From NCBI GenBank assembly GCA_949775045.1, contig OX459098.1, positions 17,443,281 to 17,507,280 of the forward strand: a DNA stretch of 64,000 nt. Reading direction: 5' to 3'. Below, piece after piece: positions 1-10,627 of the stretch. The stretch is from Metridium senile (lineage: Eukaryota > Cnidaria > Anthozoa > Actiniaria > Metridiidae). The position numbers were made by a program, and so were the translations under genes. Every line of letters begins with the position of its first letter. Within the stretch, counting starts at the first letter, position 1. The notes below the pieces were generated by a model. The model saw only the letters and a program-made list of their open reading frames with translations. It ran no database searches and was not told the DNA's origin.

Positions 1-651
1 AATAATACTGAAATTAGTCTTTAAATGGAAAAACTGTTACTAATTGTTTGTTACTAGGTAACCAGGGTTGTAAAATTCGACAAGATAAGTGTTAGTTCTT
101 GTGTGAATACCAACTGAGCAGAACTTAAAAATATTGTAATGTTTAAACTGAAATTAGAAAATGAACATTAGAAATTAAAAAATGAAAATTATAACAGACA
201 TATTGTTTTGCTTTGTTTAACATGAGACATGCATACTTAATTGAACAAAGAAATGAGTATCACTTTTAGCCATTTTGATTTAAACTTAAAATTTTGTGTT
301 CATTGTTAATGGGAAAATACATGTCAGATTGGCAGCAATAAATTATTTTAAAAGGCAGTTACAGTAGTAGTTTCTTTAAAATCATTAATAAATACTGATA
401 TAATATCATTTTGCTTAGAAACTATTAAAAGGTTTTTGTGAATAATTAATATTGCAATATTTGTAGAGCCCAGTATTGAAACAAGAATTCTCTGTTTCCA
501 ATCAAAACTCTTTCTCTAAGGCAGTCAATTTTATAGTTATTGGGTGTTCTATACACAGTCATTTCTGTTTTTCTCTTTCTGTATTTATATTTAGTATATT
601 GATTTAGTGCCTGAGTATGTGTAAACAATTTTCACAATAAACAATTAAGTA
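1..651. other. AT-rich intronic sequence, nothing recognised
   Basis: No exon or known repeat is recognised here. It lies upstream of the first visible RRBP1/kinectin exon and is therefore probably an intron of that gene. Confidence 0.5.
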
Positions 652-782
<131 letters not shown>

Positions 783-814
783 AGTAAAACATCTAATTTT
801 TATTTATTTATTAG

Positions 815-933
815 GTGAGATGAGCAGCAAGAGTTTGTTGAACTCTGTAAAGACAGCCAATTTGAATGCAACTGAACTGCAGGACTTGATTGATGTTCTA
901 CTGAACAAGCAGGGAGATAACGCCCAATGGAAG
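815..933 (+). CDS. RRBP1/kinectin-like, exon a
   Basis: Begins in phase with one base from an upstream exon outside the recognised sequence and ends at a codon boundary (Trp-Lys, then gtacaa). It encodes 39 full codons including LQDLIDVLLNKQGDNAQWK. Confidence 0.72.
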
Positions 934-1991
934 GTACAATGATAAGCAATATACACCTAATCCAAAAAACGTTGTCGGGTCCGCCACACAGTCCTCGCGC
1001 CAAGACCGTGAAGGAAAACACAGTGAATATTTTGATGAGAGTGATAAAACAAGAAAATAAAAGTAGGCACAACACTATTTCGTTGAAAAAAGTACCACAC
1101 TAGAGTGTGAACATGCAAATAAATTAATTACTGATTAGATATAACCAATATCTTTCACAGTCTTGGCGCGAGGACTGTGCGGCGGACCAGACAACGTTTT
1201 TTGGATTAGGTGTATACAATATGAGTGGCTGATCTGTATATGCATACAGATCAGACACAAATATTGTATAGTACTTATGAAAATCCAAAGTTAGTTTCAT
1301 ATTTTATTTGAATTGTCAGGATAAAAGTAAATTTGGCTGAGAAAGTTCAAATTGAAACTTCTGTAAATCAGGACGAAATCTGTATGAGATTTACATAACT
1401 CTTCATGGACATGATTTATTTTTGTAAAATTCGCATGAATTTTATAAGTGGTGTTTACAACATAATCAACAGTGCTATATATCTTGAGATACAATCACAA
1501 ATTGATTTGGCGTGCAGCACGCTCAAGTGCAAATAGCAGTATGTCATTTTCCGTTTTTTCTTTTCCAGTCAACCACCAAGGGTGATGATACTGAGATGCT
1601 AAAGAAGCAGTTACAAGAGAAAGAACAAGCTATCATAGATGAGAAAAAGCAGTCTTTGAATGCTGCTAACAAACTGAAGGAAATGAGGTAAAATCATAAT
1701 GATGATAATGGTGTTAGTATATTGATTATAATTTATTATATTCGTGATGATGGTGTTGCTGCTGCAGATAATGATGATGTATTGTGCTGCTGCTGTCACT
1801 GCTGATAATGATGAAGAAGGTGGTGATGACAGTAAAATGTTGATAAAGATGAAGTAATATTTATGATTGTGTAATAATGGGGAGTGTTGATTTAATACGG
1901 ATTTGGTCCTATTTCTAGAGATGAGATTCAGCAGGAGCGCATGAAGCAAAAGGCACAGTATACAGCTTCGAGTAACAAGATCACAGCACAG
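815..1991 (+). CDS. RRBP1/kinectin-like protein, internal three-exon segment (partial)
   Basis: Three exons (815-933, 1569-1687, 1919-1991) splice in one frame to about 103 residues. The peptide opens with EMSSKSLLNSVKTANL, runs through TEMLKKQLQEKEQAIIDEKK and continues with LKEMRDEIQQERMKQKAQ. This matches, in order, the start of the conserved coiled-coil of vertebrate ribosome-binding protein 1 and kinectin: a short helical region ending in a Trp, then the motif KRQLEEKEKLL and a Lys/Glu-rich heptad region. Family members are ER membrane proteins that anchor ribosomes or kinesin; the N-terminal membrane anchor would lie to the left of the window. First acceptor ttag, later acceptors ccag and ctag, donors gtacaa, gtaaaa and gtaata. 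The remaining coiled-coil exons (family members have hundreds more residues) were not found before the RPB9 gene, so the locus may be truncated, have a very short product, or continue in exons I cannot recognise. Confidence 0.7.
951..1216. mobile_element. Inverted-repeat MITE, 266 bp
   Basis: The ends are inverted copies of about 55 bases: tatacacctaatccaaaa at the left is mirrored by ttttggattaggtgtata at the right, and both arms continue through a matching gcgcgaggactgtg segment. No coding capacity. It lies in the intron after exon a and abuts a second repeat at 1217-1465. Confidence 0.85.
1217..1465. repeat. Dispersed repeat, copy 1
   Basis: This stretch is clearly related to 51272-51500 in an annexin-gene intron: both contain caatatgag, then gctgatctgtata, and farther on gtaaatcaggacgaaatct. 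The type of repeat is not recognised. Confidence 0.7.
1569..1687 (+). CDS. RRBP1/kinectin-like, exon b
   Basis: Acceptor ttttccag; 39 codons plus two bases; donor gtaaaa. It encodes the most diagnostic coiled-coil stretch, MLKKQLQEKEQAIIDEKK. Confidence 0.78.
1919..1991 (+). CDS. RRBP1/kinectin-like, exon c
   Basis: Acceptor ttctag; one base completes the split Arg codon, followed by 24 codons; donor gtaata. It encodes DEIQQERMKQKAQYTASS. This is the last exon of the locus that I can recognise. Confidence 0.72.
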
Positions 1992-2119
1992 GTAATATTT
2001 TTTATAAAATAATTGGGAACCTTAAAATTGAAGGCGACCACCACTGCTACACCCAGGACTGGCTTTTTTGCATTAAACTGAACAGCATCAAGAAGGCACC
2101 AATGAATGAAAATTTGAAA

Positions 2120-2500
2120 ATAAGATGAAACAGCTGGGAGGGAATGAGAAACTTCACATTTTGAGAAGAATTCGAGCTAAGTAACCCCCCTGGCAAATGA
2201 GAAGGAGACTATATCAAAGTGGTGAACTACATAACAGGACTGTTAATGTGTGTGGTGTTGGCAAGTACATGAAATATTCTGTGGCTGTTTTACATTTGCT
2301 GTTGCTAAGTTGCTGAACTGTAACACTATAAAATTGACCATCCATTTGATGAAGTTGTTCTTCTTATGTTTAACTAGGAATGGTTTTAAGTGTTCACACC
2401 GACTGTAGTAAATCTGACAATTGATCTCAACTATTTAACATACAATTAACTGCCATATAAAATCAATTAAAATATTAATACATAATAATAAATTATTAAT
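2120..2500 (+). repeat. Left copy of a 6-kb-spaced inverted repeat
   Basis: This segment reappears in inverted orientation at about 8150-8510. Shared landmarks include gttgagatcaattgtcaga, the stretch that reads ggcagttaattgtatg on the other strand, and gtggtgagctac (gtggtgaactac here). The pair could be the ends of one large element or two opposite insertions of one family. Confidence 0.75.
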
Positions 2501-3845
2501 ACACATTAATAATTGATAAATTATCAATACATATTATAAATATATTTTGTGTCATAATGAATACATATATCTTTTTAATAATTTATTCATTATCACACAA
2601 AATACAGTATAGTGTTATAACATTTTTGCAGCTATACTATTCCCTTTTATAGGAATTTGTTTTTAAATTACAGAATAAATACTGCATAATAAATACAAAA
2701 CATAGAAATATAACATAAATTAAAGTAACAAAAAGGCCATATACTTACATTTAATATATTTATATAAAATAATTACATTTTGTTTTTAAGTTATCGTTTA
2801 GCATGTATTGAACACTGGTTTAATATTTAATTTTTTTTCTAAGTCTATTATAGTGTCAGGTTAGATCAAAAATTCCAAGTATTTTCCCCATTTCTCCACA
2901 TGAAAAAGATAATGTTAATTATTCTACAGAAAGAGCATCATACTATGATACCTGGTCCATCTTTGCCAGATACTCTCACATGGTCTCATGCTGGTCCCTC
3001 ATGATCAGCTACAAATTGTTGAGTGCACATCATTTTACATTTTATTTTCAAATACACAATTAAAGTATACCAAATGGCATCATACACAACCTCAAAATCG
3101 AGAGCATTTTTTTAAAAACATATTAGCTATAGTCGAAAAGATTCTTAATGCTTCGTCATTTCTATGTTATGTAAATCAGCAAATACTTGTCTTCAAAACC
3201 GACCAGCCAATATATAAATCAAGGTGGCCAACTGATACCAACAAAGCAAGATCGAACCACAACTTGGAACAGTTTGTACAGATGTTGAGTGCATTGGAAA
3301 AAGACGACTCATAAACCTGCCTTGACGCAATTCAAAGAGCATTAGAGAAATGTTTTTAACAAGGGAAAAGGTCCTTGAAAGCATAAATAAAGCTGAAGAT
3401 TGAGCTAGAAGCATTCATTTGCTTTCATGTGCTTCCTTAACTATTACAAACTTAAGGTAATAGCTAGTTAGTGTTCCCCAACATTGTTACAAAATGTTTT
3501 TAAGCAGCAATTATGACAAAAACTATATTGCTACGTGAAACAGGCATATATATCCATGCAAGTAAGAATGAGAAAACATGAGAGAGATGTTTGCCTGACC
3601 CATATGCATACCTCTCAGTGCCATTCTATTGCATGCCAATATCAGTCATTCACCAAATTGTGAAAACAGTGAGTGCATGCAATGATAGGGACAACCATTG
3701 GTATCAAGCAGTAGTTTTTCAACTTTGAAACAAAATTGAAATACAAACTATATTCTGTTCGCATCAGATTTTTTTATTATTAGATTTTTTGAAATGGATT
3801 AATTTTTGAACCACCCTTCACAATCTTTTCAGTTTTTAATGAAGA

Positions 3846-5335
3846 ATCAGTGTCAGTGGGCCCATGCCAAGACTTAAAAAAGCAGGACTAGACAAAGAAC
3901 TCTATCCTAACTATAGACCAGTTGCGAACATCGTGTTCATCAGTAAAGTGATTGAAAAGACAGTTGCAGTTCAAGTAGATTCTTATTTGAATGTTAACAA
4001 CCTGTTCCCCTCTCTGCAATCAGCATATCGCCAATACAGTTCGACAGAGACAGCATTACTGAAAGTCACAAATGACATTTTGAGAACCATTGATAATCGG
4101 CAAGTAGTGGTACTGGTACTATTGGACCTATCATCCGCATTCGACACCTTAGATCACAGCATATTATTGGCAAGACTTGCATCGCACTCAGTGGTTTCTC
4201 TGGAACTGTACTCAAGTGGTTCACCTCTTATCTTCTCAACCGTTCACAGTCAGTGGTTATTGGTAATACAACATCTTCACCACGAAATCTAGAATATGGA
4301 GTTCCACAAGGCTCCATACTCGGGCCACTTTTGTTCACCTTATACATGGCTCCATTACAACACATTATATCAAAATATTACCTAGACTGCATGTTCTATG
4401 CTGATGACACCCAGCTATATATTGCTGTAAACCCCATGAATCTATATGTTGCCTAAGAAACGCTTTGACAATGTGTCAATGATGTCATACTGTGGAACAC
4501 TGAGAACATGTTACTGTGCAACCCTAGCAAAACCGAGGTAAGTCACGTTTCAGTAAGCACGACGATCTACTGTCAACGTTCCTTTTTGCCGACACTTCTG
4601 TAACGTCTGACAAAGTGTGCAACCTAGAAACGTTACTCTCTCTAGCCATGTCAACGAAGTATGCTGAAATGCAGTTTTAGCCATAAGATACATTGGCCGA
4701 ATAAGAAAGTATTTATTTCGTGACAACCTCAAACGACTTGTACAATCCATGGTGATATCCCGCATTGACTATGCAAATGGGTTGTTGTACGACCCTCCTG
4801 ACTACGAACTAGTAAAGCTCCAACGTGTCCAAAACACCACAGCACGTTTGGTCATGGGTATGAGAACACACGATCACATTACACCTGTTTTAAAAGAACT
4901 GCTCGGGTTCCTATAAAGTTCCGGATATAGTTTAAGATTCTATTACTTGTCTACAAGTCACTTAATGGATTAGCACCCAACTACTTATCAGCACTAATTC
5001 ACCCGTACTCTGCGCTCCACTAACAGACTGATTCTACAACCGCCGAAAACCAATTCTGTAACCTATGGTCAAAGAACCTTCTCTTGTGCACCACCAAAAC
5101 TCTGGAACTTATTACCTCAAAACAATCAAACTTGCAAAACACTGAAACAATTCAAAACTGAACTGAAAACATACCTCCGTCAAGCTTTTAACTATTACTC
5201 AATCTAAAACTTCTAATTAATTTTTAATTTTCTTTTCCTTTTTTACCACTATTTTCAGATCTATTTTTTAATTATGTAAACGCATTGAGTTTTAAATGCG
5301 TTCAAAGAACTTATATTATTATTATTTATTTAAGA
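3846..5335 (+). mobile_element. CR1/L2-type LINE fragment, reverse transcriptase and C-terminal part, decayed
   Basis: Broken frames on the plus strand encode the non-LTR reverse transcriptase signature: LKKAGLDKELYPNYRPVANI, then QSAYRQYSSTETALLKV, LVLLDLSSAFDTLDHSILL, then after a frameshift YGVPQGSILGPLLFTLY and the catalytic box FYADDTQLYI. Downstream, frames resembling LQRVQNTTARLV and FKILLLVYKSLNGLAPNYLS continue to a 3' end with a short ATT tail. The 5' half (endonuclease) is missing. Frameshifts and stops make it inactive. Confidence 0.9.
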
Positions 5336-5810
5336 TGGTTATAGTTTGTGTTTAAAATTTGGGTGCATTTTAATTGGGTACATTGCATTTTTGTGTCCCG
5401 TTGTATTTTTTTCACCTTCTCCTTGGTTAATTTTTAAAAAATAACCTGAGGACAGCTACCAAATTCTTCAAATTGTCATCACTGGAATTGTCCGAGGCAA
5501 GTCAGGTATGACTATTAGCACAATACATCATCCTTTTCTATCAGTTTTATCTAAGTCCTTTGGAGCCTGAATTTTGTTTCTCCATTAATTTACAGACTTG
5601 CTGTAGATAATTGTATTTTTCTTGTTGAGATTTAAGTTGTTCAGAATGATGTATATACACTTTGAAGTCATTCTGCCGTTGTTTTGTGACCAGCTTATAA
5701 ATAAGCCTTCTTTTGAGATTACAAATTGTCGAAAGCCCAAGAATATTGATTTTTTTTAAAGAGGGTGTTGCAAACTCCTGGTTCAGATATCTTGATAGTG
5801 ATAGCTAGGT
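5336..5810. other. Unassigned spacer between LINE fragments
   Basis: No exon or recognisable repeat was seen. Confidence 0.4.
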
Positions 5811-6560
5811 CTAAACGTGTCAAGTGGTGGTACAACTACAGCTCATCCTCTTCAATGTGGTGTCCCACAAGGCTCCATTTTAGATCCAATCTTATTTATG
5901 TTGTATACTTCATCTATAGGTGATATTGTCCGGAGACATAACATCAACTTCCACTTGTATGCAGATGATACACAGGTCTATTTTACTTTTTCTACCTCAT
6001 TTTCTTCTTCAAATGGACATCGTCCTTGACCTGACCTATCGACTCTCTAAGCATTCCAAGCTCTTGCATTTCTCCTTCCATCTCTACTCGAACATTGGAG
6101 TCACCTTTTAAGAGAAACGTTTGTCTGAAAACCATATACTGCTGTGTGTAAATCCTGCTTCTTTTATATTCGTAATCTCTTTGGAAAATTGAATGTATCT
6201 GAGTCGTGGTGCATGTAAAACCCTTGTTCATGCCTTCATTTCCTCTAAACTTGATTTTGCAATTCTTTATTATATGGTGTCCCCAAATTTTCTTTGCAAA
6301 ACATACAGCATGTTCAAATTGCTGCTGCAAGGCTTGTAACTTTCATTAGGAAACAAGAACATATCACTTCTATTCTATACAACCTACAATGGTTGACAGT
6401 GGAGCAATGTGTCGTTTTTAAAATTCTTTTAAAGTTTTGAATGATGTTGCACCTTTCTATCTTTGTGAATTAGTCAAACCTAGTCCCCTCACTCACTTGA
6501 GAACTAGGTCATCAGCATAGTCTGCATCAGTGATTTTGTGTTCTGGATAACCCAGACTCT
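5811..6560 (+). mobile_element. Second LINE reverse-transcriptase fragment, decayed
   Basis: Starts within the reverse transcriptase palm: CGVPQGSILDPILFMLYTSS followed by the catalytic HLYADDTQVYFTF box. It then runs through frame-shifted C-terminal matter resembling IAAARLVTF and LQWLTVEQCVVFKILLK. It is the same clade as the fragment at 3846 but a different copy. Confidence 0.82.
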
Positions 6561-8010
6561 GCATGGTCTCTTTCCAAAGTGGGTTATTTGTGCTTGTCCA
6601 TTGACTGAGATTCTTAGGATGTAGTCAAGACATGATGACAAACAGGTATGGAGCAAGTTCTGGACCCCTGATACAATATCAAAGAAACTATTGCATATCG
6701 TATCATATTTATTTCTATTCCCACTGGACTTGTCTGTGGTTTTCTATATGTTTTGTCCTGTATATCCCTGATGTTATCCATAGTGGTTTCATAAAAAACT
6801 ATATATTTTTCATGAGTCAAAATGCAGTTGATATTATGAGGAAATAACTCAAATCACTGTGTGGTATAATCAACTAAACTCCACAGCCAGTGTTCAAGAG
6901 CAATGATATCTTGTCAGGAAAATAAATATTTGTAGTCAGTACCAATGTTGCTGTAGCATGCATTTACATTCTTACATCATGTGGCAGGGAAAGGTTGCAT
7001 TGTGCCCAGTCAAAAGCAAGGCATAAATGATTCTTCTTACAGAAGGTAAAATAATAATTGAACTATTTCCATTCTATCCAATTATATAAAAGTGGAAAAT
7101 ATTGATAGACATTGAGGTTACATTCATTGCCCATCAGTGACATTCTCTTTATTCTTCAAAGAAAATATCTTGTGATAAATTGAGAAAGGATGACTATAAA
7201 GGTTCTTGAAAGAGAGCAGGTAAGAAGGTAAAGAAAGAAATGTCATGAACTGCCCGTGTTACAGTTCTAGCATATATTGACATTGCTACATCAAGATAAT
7301 ATTCAAGTAACATCTGCCTTAAGGATTCACTCTCCAAAAAAAGGGAGAGGAAACAAAATATTTGAAAAAGCATTTACTACCTGCAGTACCACTTTAATAT
7401 TTTATCATGATGGAATCTCATCCATATGATAAAATGCTTTACTTTCAGTTTCCTTGACGTTCACAAAGTAAATTCATCATTAAACGTATATGCATGTTTT
7501 AATCTCCATGTACTTTGACTTTTATGTTTTTAACAGACGATATGGCGTGCTACTGCTTTTGCACAAATAAAATACATTTTAACCTTTTAGATTTAAACAA
7601 CTTTCATTTATACAACTTTCATTGATACAACTTTCAACAATACAACTATAATTTTAAATACAATATGAAAACTTCTTTAGCCCTTTTATAATAATATAAT
7701 TATGAAATGAGTACTAACTAGATATAAACAATACATTGTAATGAAATAACATTGTAATGAAATATAGAACACCTGTCTTTAAACTGCATACAGCAAAACA
7801 TTATCTGCCCACCCATTGAAACCCACAAATCACCATGGTAAAAATATTACACAAAATACTACTACTATTAAAATAATTTCATATAATAGTAAATATCAAC
7901 TGTCAGAATTACTGGACTCCGTGCAAAAACAAAAACTATTCTTAGTGAACATTACAAGCAAAACCTCATTACAAGAATGGTCAATTTTATATATTATTGA
8001 TATGTATTAA
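6561..8010. other. AT-rich repeat-derived sequence, no gene recognised
   Basis: No spliceable exon matching RRBP1 or another family is visible. A short run of tacaactttca-like units lies near 7600-7640. Confidence 0.4.
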
Positions 8011-8018
8011 TGATGTAT

Positions 8019-8145
8019 TTGTATTGATAATTTATTAATATGTATTGATAATTTATTAATATGTATTGATAATTAATTAATATGTATTGATAATTAATTA
8101 ATATGTATTGATAATTTATTAATATGTATTGATAATTTATTAATT
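8019..8145. repeat. 21-bp tandem repeat, about 6 copies
   Basis: The unit tgtattgataatttattaat plus one base repeats about six times with minor changes (tttatt versus ttaatt), adjacent to the right arm of the inverted repeat pair. Confidence 0.92.
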
Positions 8146-8149
8146 ATTA

Positions 8150-8510
8150 TTGTGTATTAATATGTAATTAATATTTTAAATGATTTTATATGGCAGTTAA
8201 TTGTATGTTAAATAGTTGAGATCAATTGTCAGATTTACTACAGCCGGTGTGAACTTGAACCATCCCTATAGTTAAACAAAAGAAGTGCAACCTTCATCAA
8301 ACGGATGGTCAATTTTATAGTCCTACAGTTAAACAACCGGAGCAACAGCGAACGTAAAACAGCCACAAAATACTTCATGTACTTACCAACACTACACACA
8401 TACAGCCCTGTTTTGTAGCTCACCACTTTATTCCAGTCTCCTTTCTATTTGTCTGGGATGGTACTCAGCTGGATATTCTCTCAAAACATGAAGTTTCAGA
8501 TCATGGATGC
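8150..8510 (-). repeat. Right copy of the 6-kb-spaced inverted repeat
   Basis: Inverted counterpart of 2120-2500. On the minus strand it reads through a frame containing LKLHVLREYPAEYHPRQIER, which may be the degraded end of a transposon-encoded protein; I do not recognise the family. Confidence 0.72.
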
Positions 8511-9296
8511 AGGGCTGAACATTTTCAATTTTTCAGTCGAAGTTGTCATCCAGATGTCGCTCGGTTTCTGCAGAACAAACAAAAGGTTTTGCTTTAAAAT
8601 ATACCACTACAGTAAGAGTAATGGAAAAATGATTATTTACAAAACGTATTAAAAGCAATAGCTGTCATATTATAAAAGAATTTGCAACTTTCGACCTTCC
8701 AATTTAGTACCACGTGCAATGATAGAGATAAAGACACCATTTTCTACTTCGAATGTCACAAAAAGCAAATTTCCACAATAAAAATGGATCAAACACAGGT
8801 CTACATGTATCATCTGCCTTTATAGTTAATGTTGGGATATTTTCGAGACATTTAATTAAACTGCACTTACTATGAAAAAAAGCGAAAATTCGAATCAGCT
8901 CCTCGTCTTGACCCGGCCGTCTGATCTTGACCTTCCAAACAGAATTTGAACTTTCCCGCAGTTACGAAGTTTGCAATGTATCATGGTACCTAACACGTGG
9001 GATAATTTTACATCGGGAAAGACCTGACTAGAATGGACTTCGGGATTCGAATATTTTGGAATAGAATGGAATGCACATAGGCATTTTTCATTTCAGTTTT
9101 AAATATAGTTCAATAATAAAAATAAATTGCTCATTATGCACACCAAGGGCACTAGTACAATTGTGCATCATAAAAGTGTTGCAAATAGTTGGGTACGGTC
9201 TACACTGTACTGGGCAGTAGCTGAATGTTTGGTTGCTTTCGTTTTTGTTGAACTTAAATGATTTAGGGAATCTTTGCTTATCTTTTTTTTTTTTTT

Positions 9297-9332
9297 TACT
9301 CCGACGAAGGGCTAAAGCTCGAAACGTCAGTA
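9297..9332 (+). ncRNA. Hammerhead-ribozyme-like motif of a Penelope-like element remnant
   Basis: The sequence ccgacgaagggctaaagctc followed by gaaacgtc resembles the minimal hammerhead core of Penelope-like elements (CUGANGA, short stem II, GAAAC, GUC). The second core base is C instead of U, so catalytic activity is doubtful. It follows a T-rich tract. Confidence 0.5.
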
Positions 9333-9554
9333 AAGTCAACATTTTTCACGGTGTTACAAATTTCATTATATTACCTATCACTTATAGTTGTATTATTTTT
9401 GAAATATTTATGAAAGTCCAATACACATGCCCTCATTAGAAGTTTGCAAAATAAAGCAAAACTTGGAAAAACTAACCTGACAAAACTGACCACTTTTTAT
9501 GCTTGCTTTGTTGGGTTTCCTGTGGTAAAGTATAATGACTGCTGATCAAACCTG

Positions 9555-9660
9555 AGCCGACAGTCAGCAACTCTGAGCGCAATCCAATCTCGAACCCCGA
9601 GCCTTCGTTCCTCTTGGCCAGCCGAGTAACGTAAGACTCTGGGGGACCGGAATTCTATGC
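9555..9660. repeat. Partial copy of the repeat found upstream of RPB9
   Basis: Contains aatctcgaaccccgagcc and ctcttggccagc in the same order as the left arm of the hairpin at 10398-10489, with substitutions. Confidence 0.65.
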
Positions 9661-10397
9661 TTATGCTGATTGGCCCTTGAAAATACAATGGTCAGACCGG
9701 AAACAGACGAAGTAAAAGCTCTGATTGGTCCATCATGTAAACAAATGTACATTCAAAATGTAAATTTTACGGCGTCAACGGTGATAGAATATTACATGTA
9801 AATATCGTCGTTTATCGGAATATATACGAGTTCGAAGCGAAGAGATGTTGTATCGCCGCTATAAGCGATGATTATCGAGTCGCGAAGCAAATTTAATAGA
9901 ATACACACAAAATACTCCTTTAAACTATTCTAAACCTTGACAATCCTCAGACCTCTGGCATCCAGTTATTTACTAAAGGTCAATCGTACCACGAAAGCAA
10001 ACTAATAACCGTTGGAAAACTATAAATAAATCGACGGTTAAAGCGATCTGAATTGAAGGAGATTTAGACGCATTTTTATATCATTATATAAATCCTGATG
10101 ACCGTTAAAAATTCTTTCTAAACTTTAAATGTTTCATTAGTGAGGAAAATGTTTATATTTTGGCTTAGAAAATATTTAAAATGCTACTAGGTCAATAATA
10201 TTTTGAATGTCATTAACGTACTAAGTAACACAGGATGCCCAAACCCACAGATCATTATAATATTAACTAAGCATGCGCATTCCAAACCGGAACTCCAAAA
10301 TTGGAGCTGAAAATTCCGTTCCCCCAGAGTCTAATGTCGGGCGCCATAAGACCGCTGACAAAAAGCCAGACGTGACTCTGGGCTCGAGATTGAGCGC

Positions 10398-10489
10398 AAT
10401 CTCGAACCCAGAGCCTGCGTTACTCTTGGCCAGCAGTGCCGAGCAACGTACTGCTGGCCAAGAGTAACGCAGGCTCTGGGTTCGAGATT
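10398..10489. repeat. Perfect 39-bp inverted repeat upstream of RPB9
   Basis: Bases 10398-10436 and 10451-10489 are exact reverse complements separated by 14 bases, a foldback or MITE-like structure. It ends 64 bases before the RPB9 start codon, in the promoter or 5' leader. Confidence 0.95.
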
Positions 10490-10553
10490 GCTCTGAGCGT
10501 GGAAGGTTTTTGTCGCTTTTTCTTTTGTTTTTGTGCAGCATCACGGGTTTATA

Positions 10554-10627
10554 ATGGCTCACAGAAACAGTACATCAGCACAAGTTCAAGGTCCTGGCTT
10601 TGTGGGCATTAAGTTTTGTCAGGAATG
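10554..10627 (+). CDS. RPB9 exon 1
   Basis: ATG plus 24 codons and two bases, ending inside the second Cys codon of the first zinc CxxC; donor gtaagt. The first 13 residues are poorly conserved; [12 protein letters not shown] is family core. Confidence 0.96.

Noticed and set aside
2988..3314. 108-codon open frame
   Set aside because: No family resemblance and no match to the expected RRBP1 coiled-coil; probably chance or transposon remnant.
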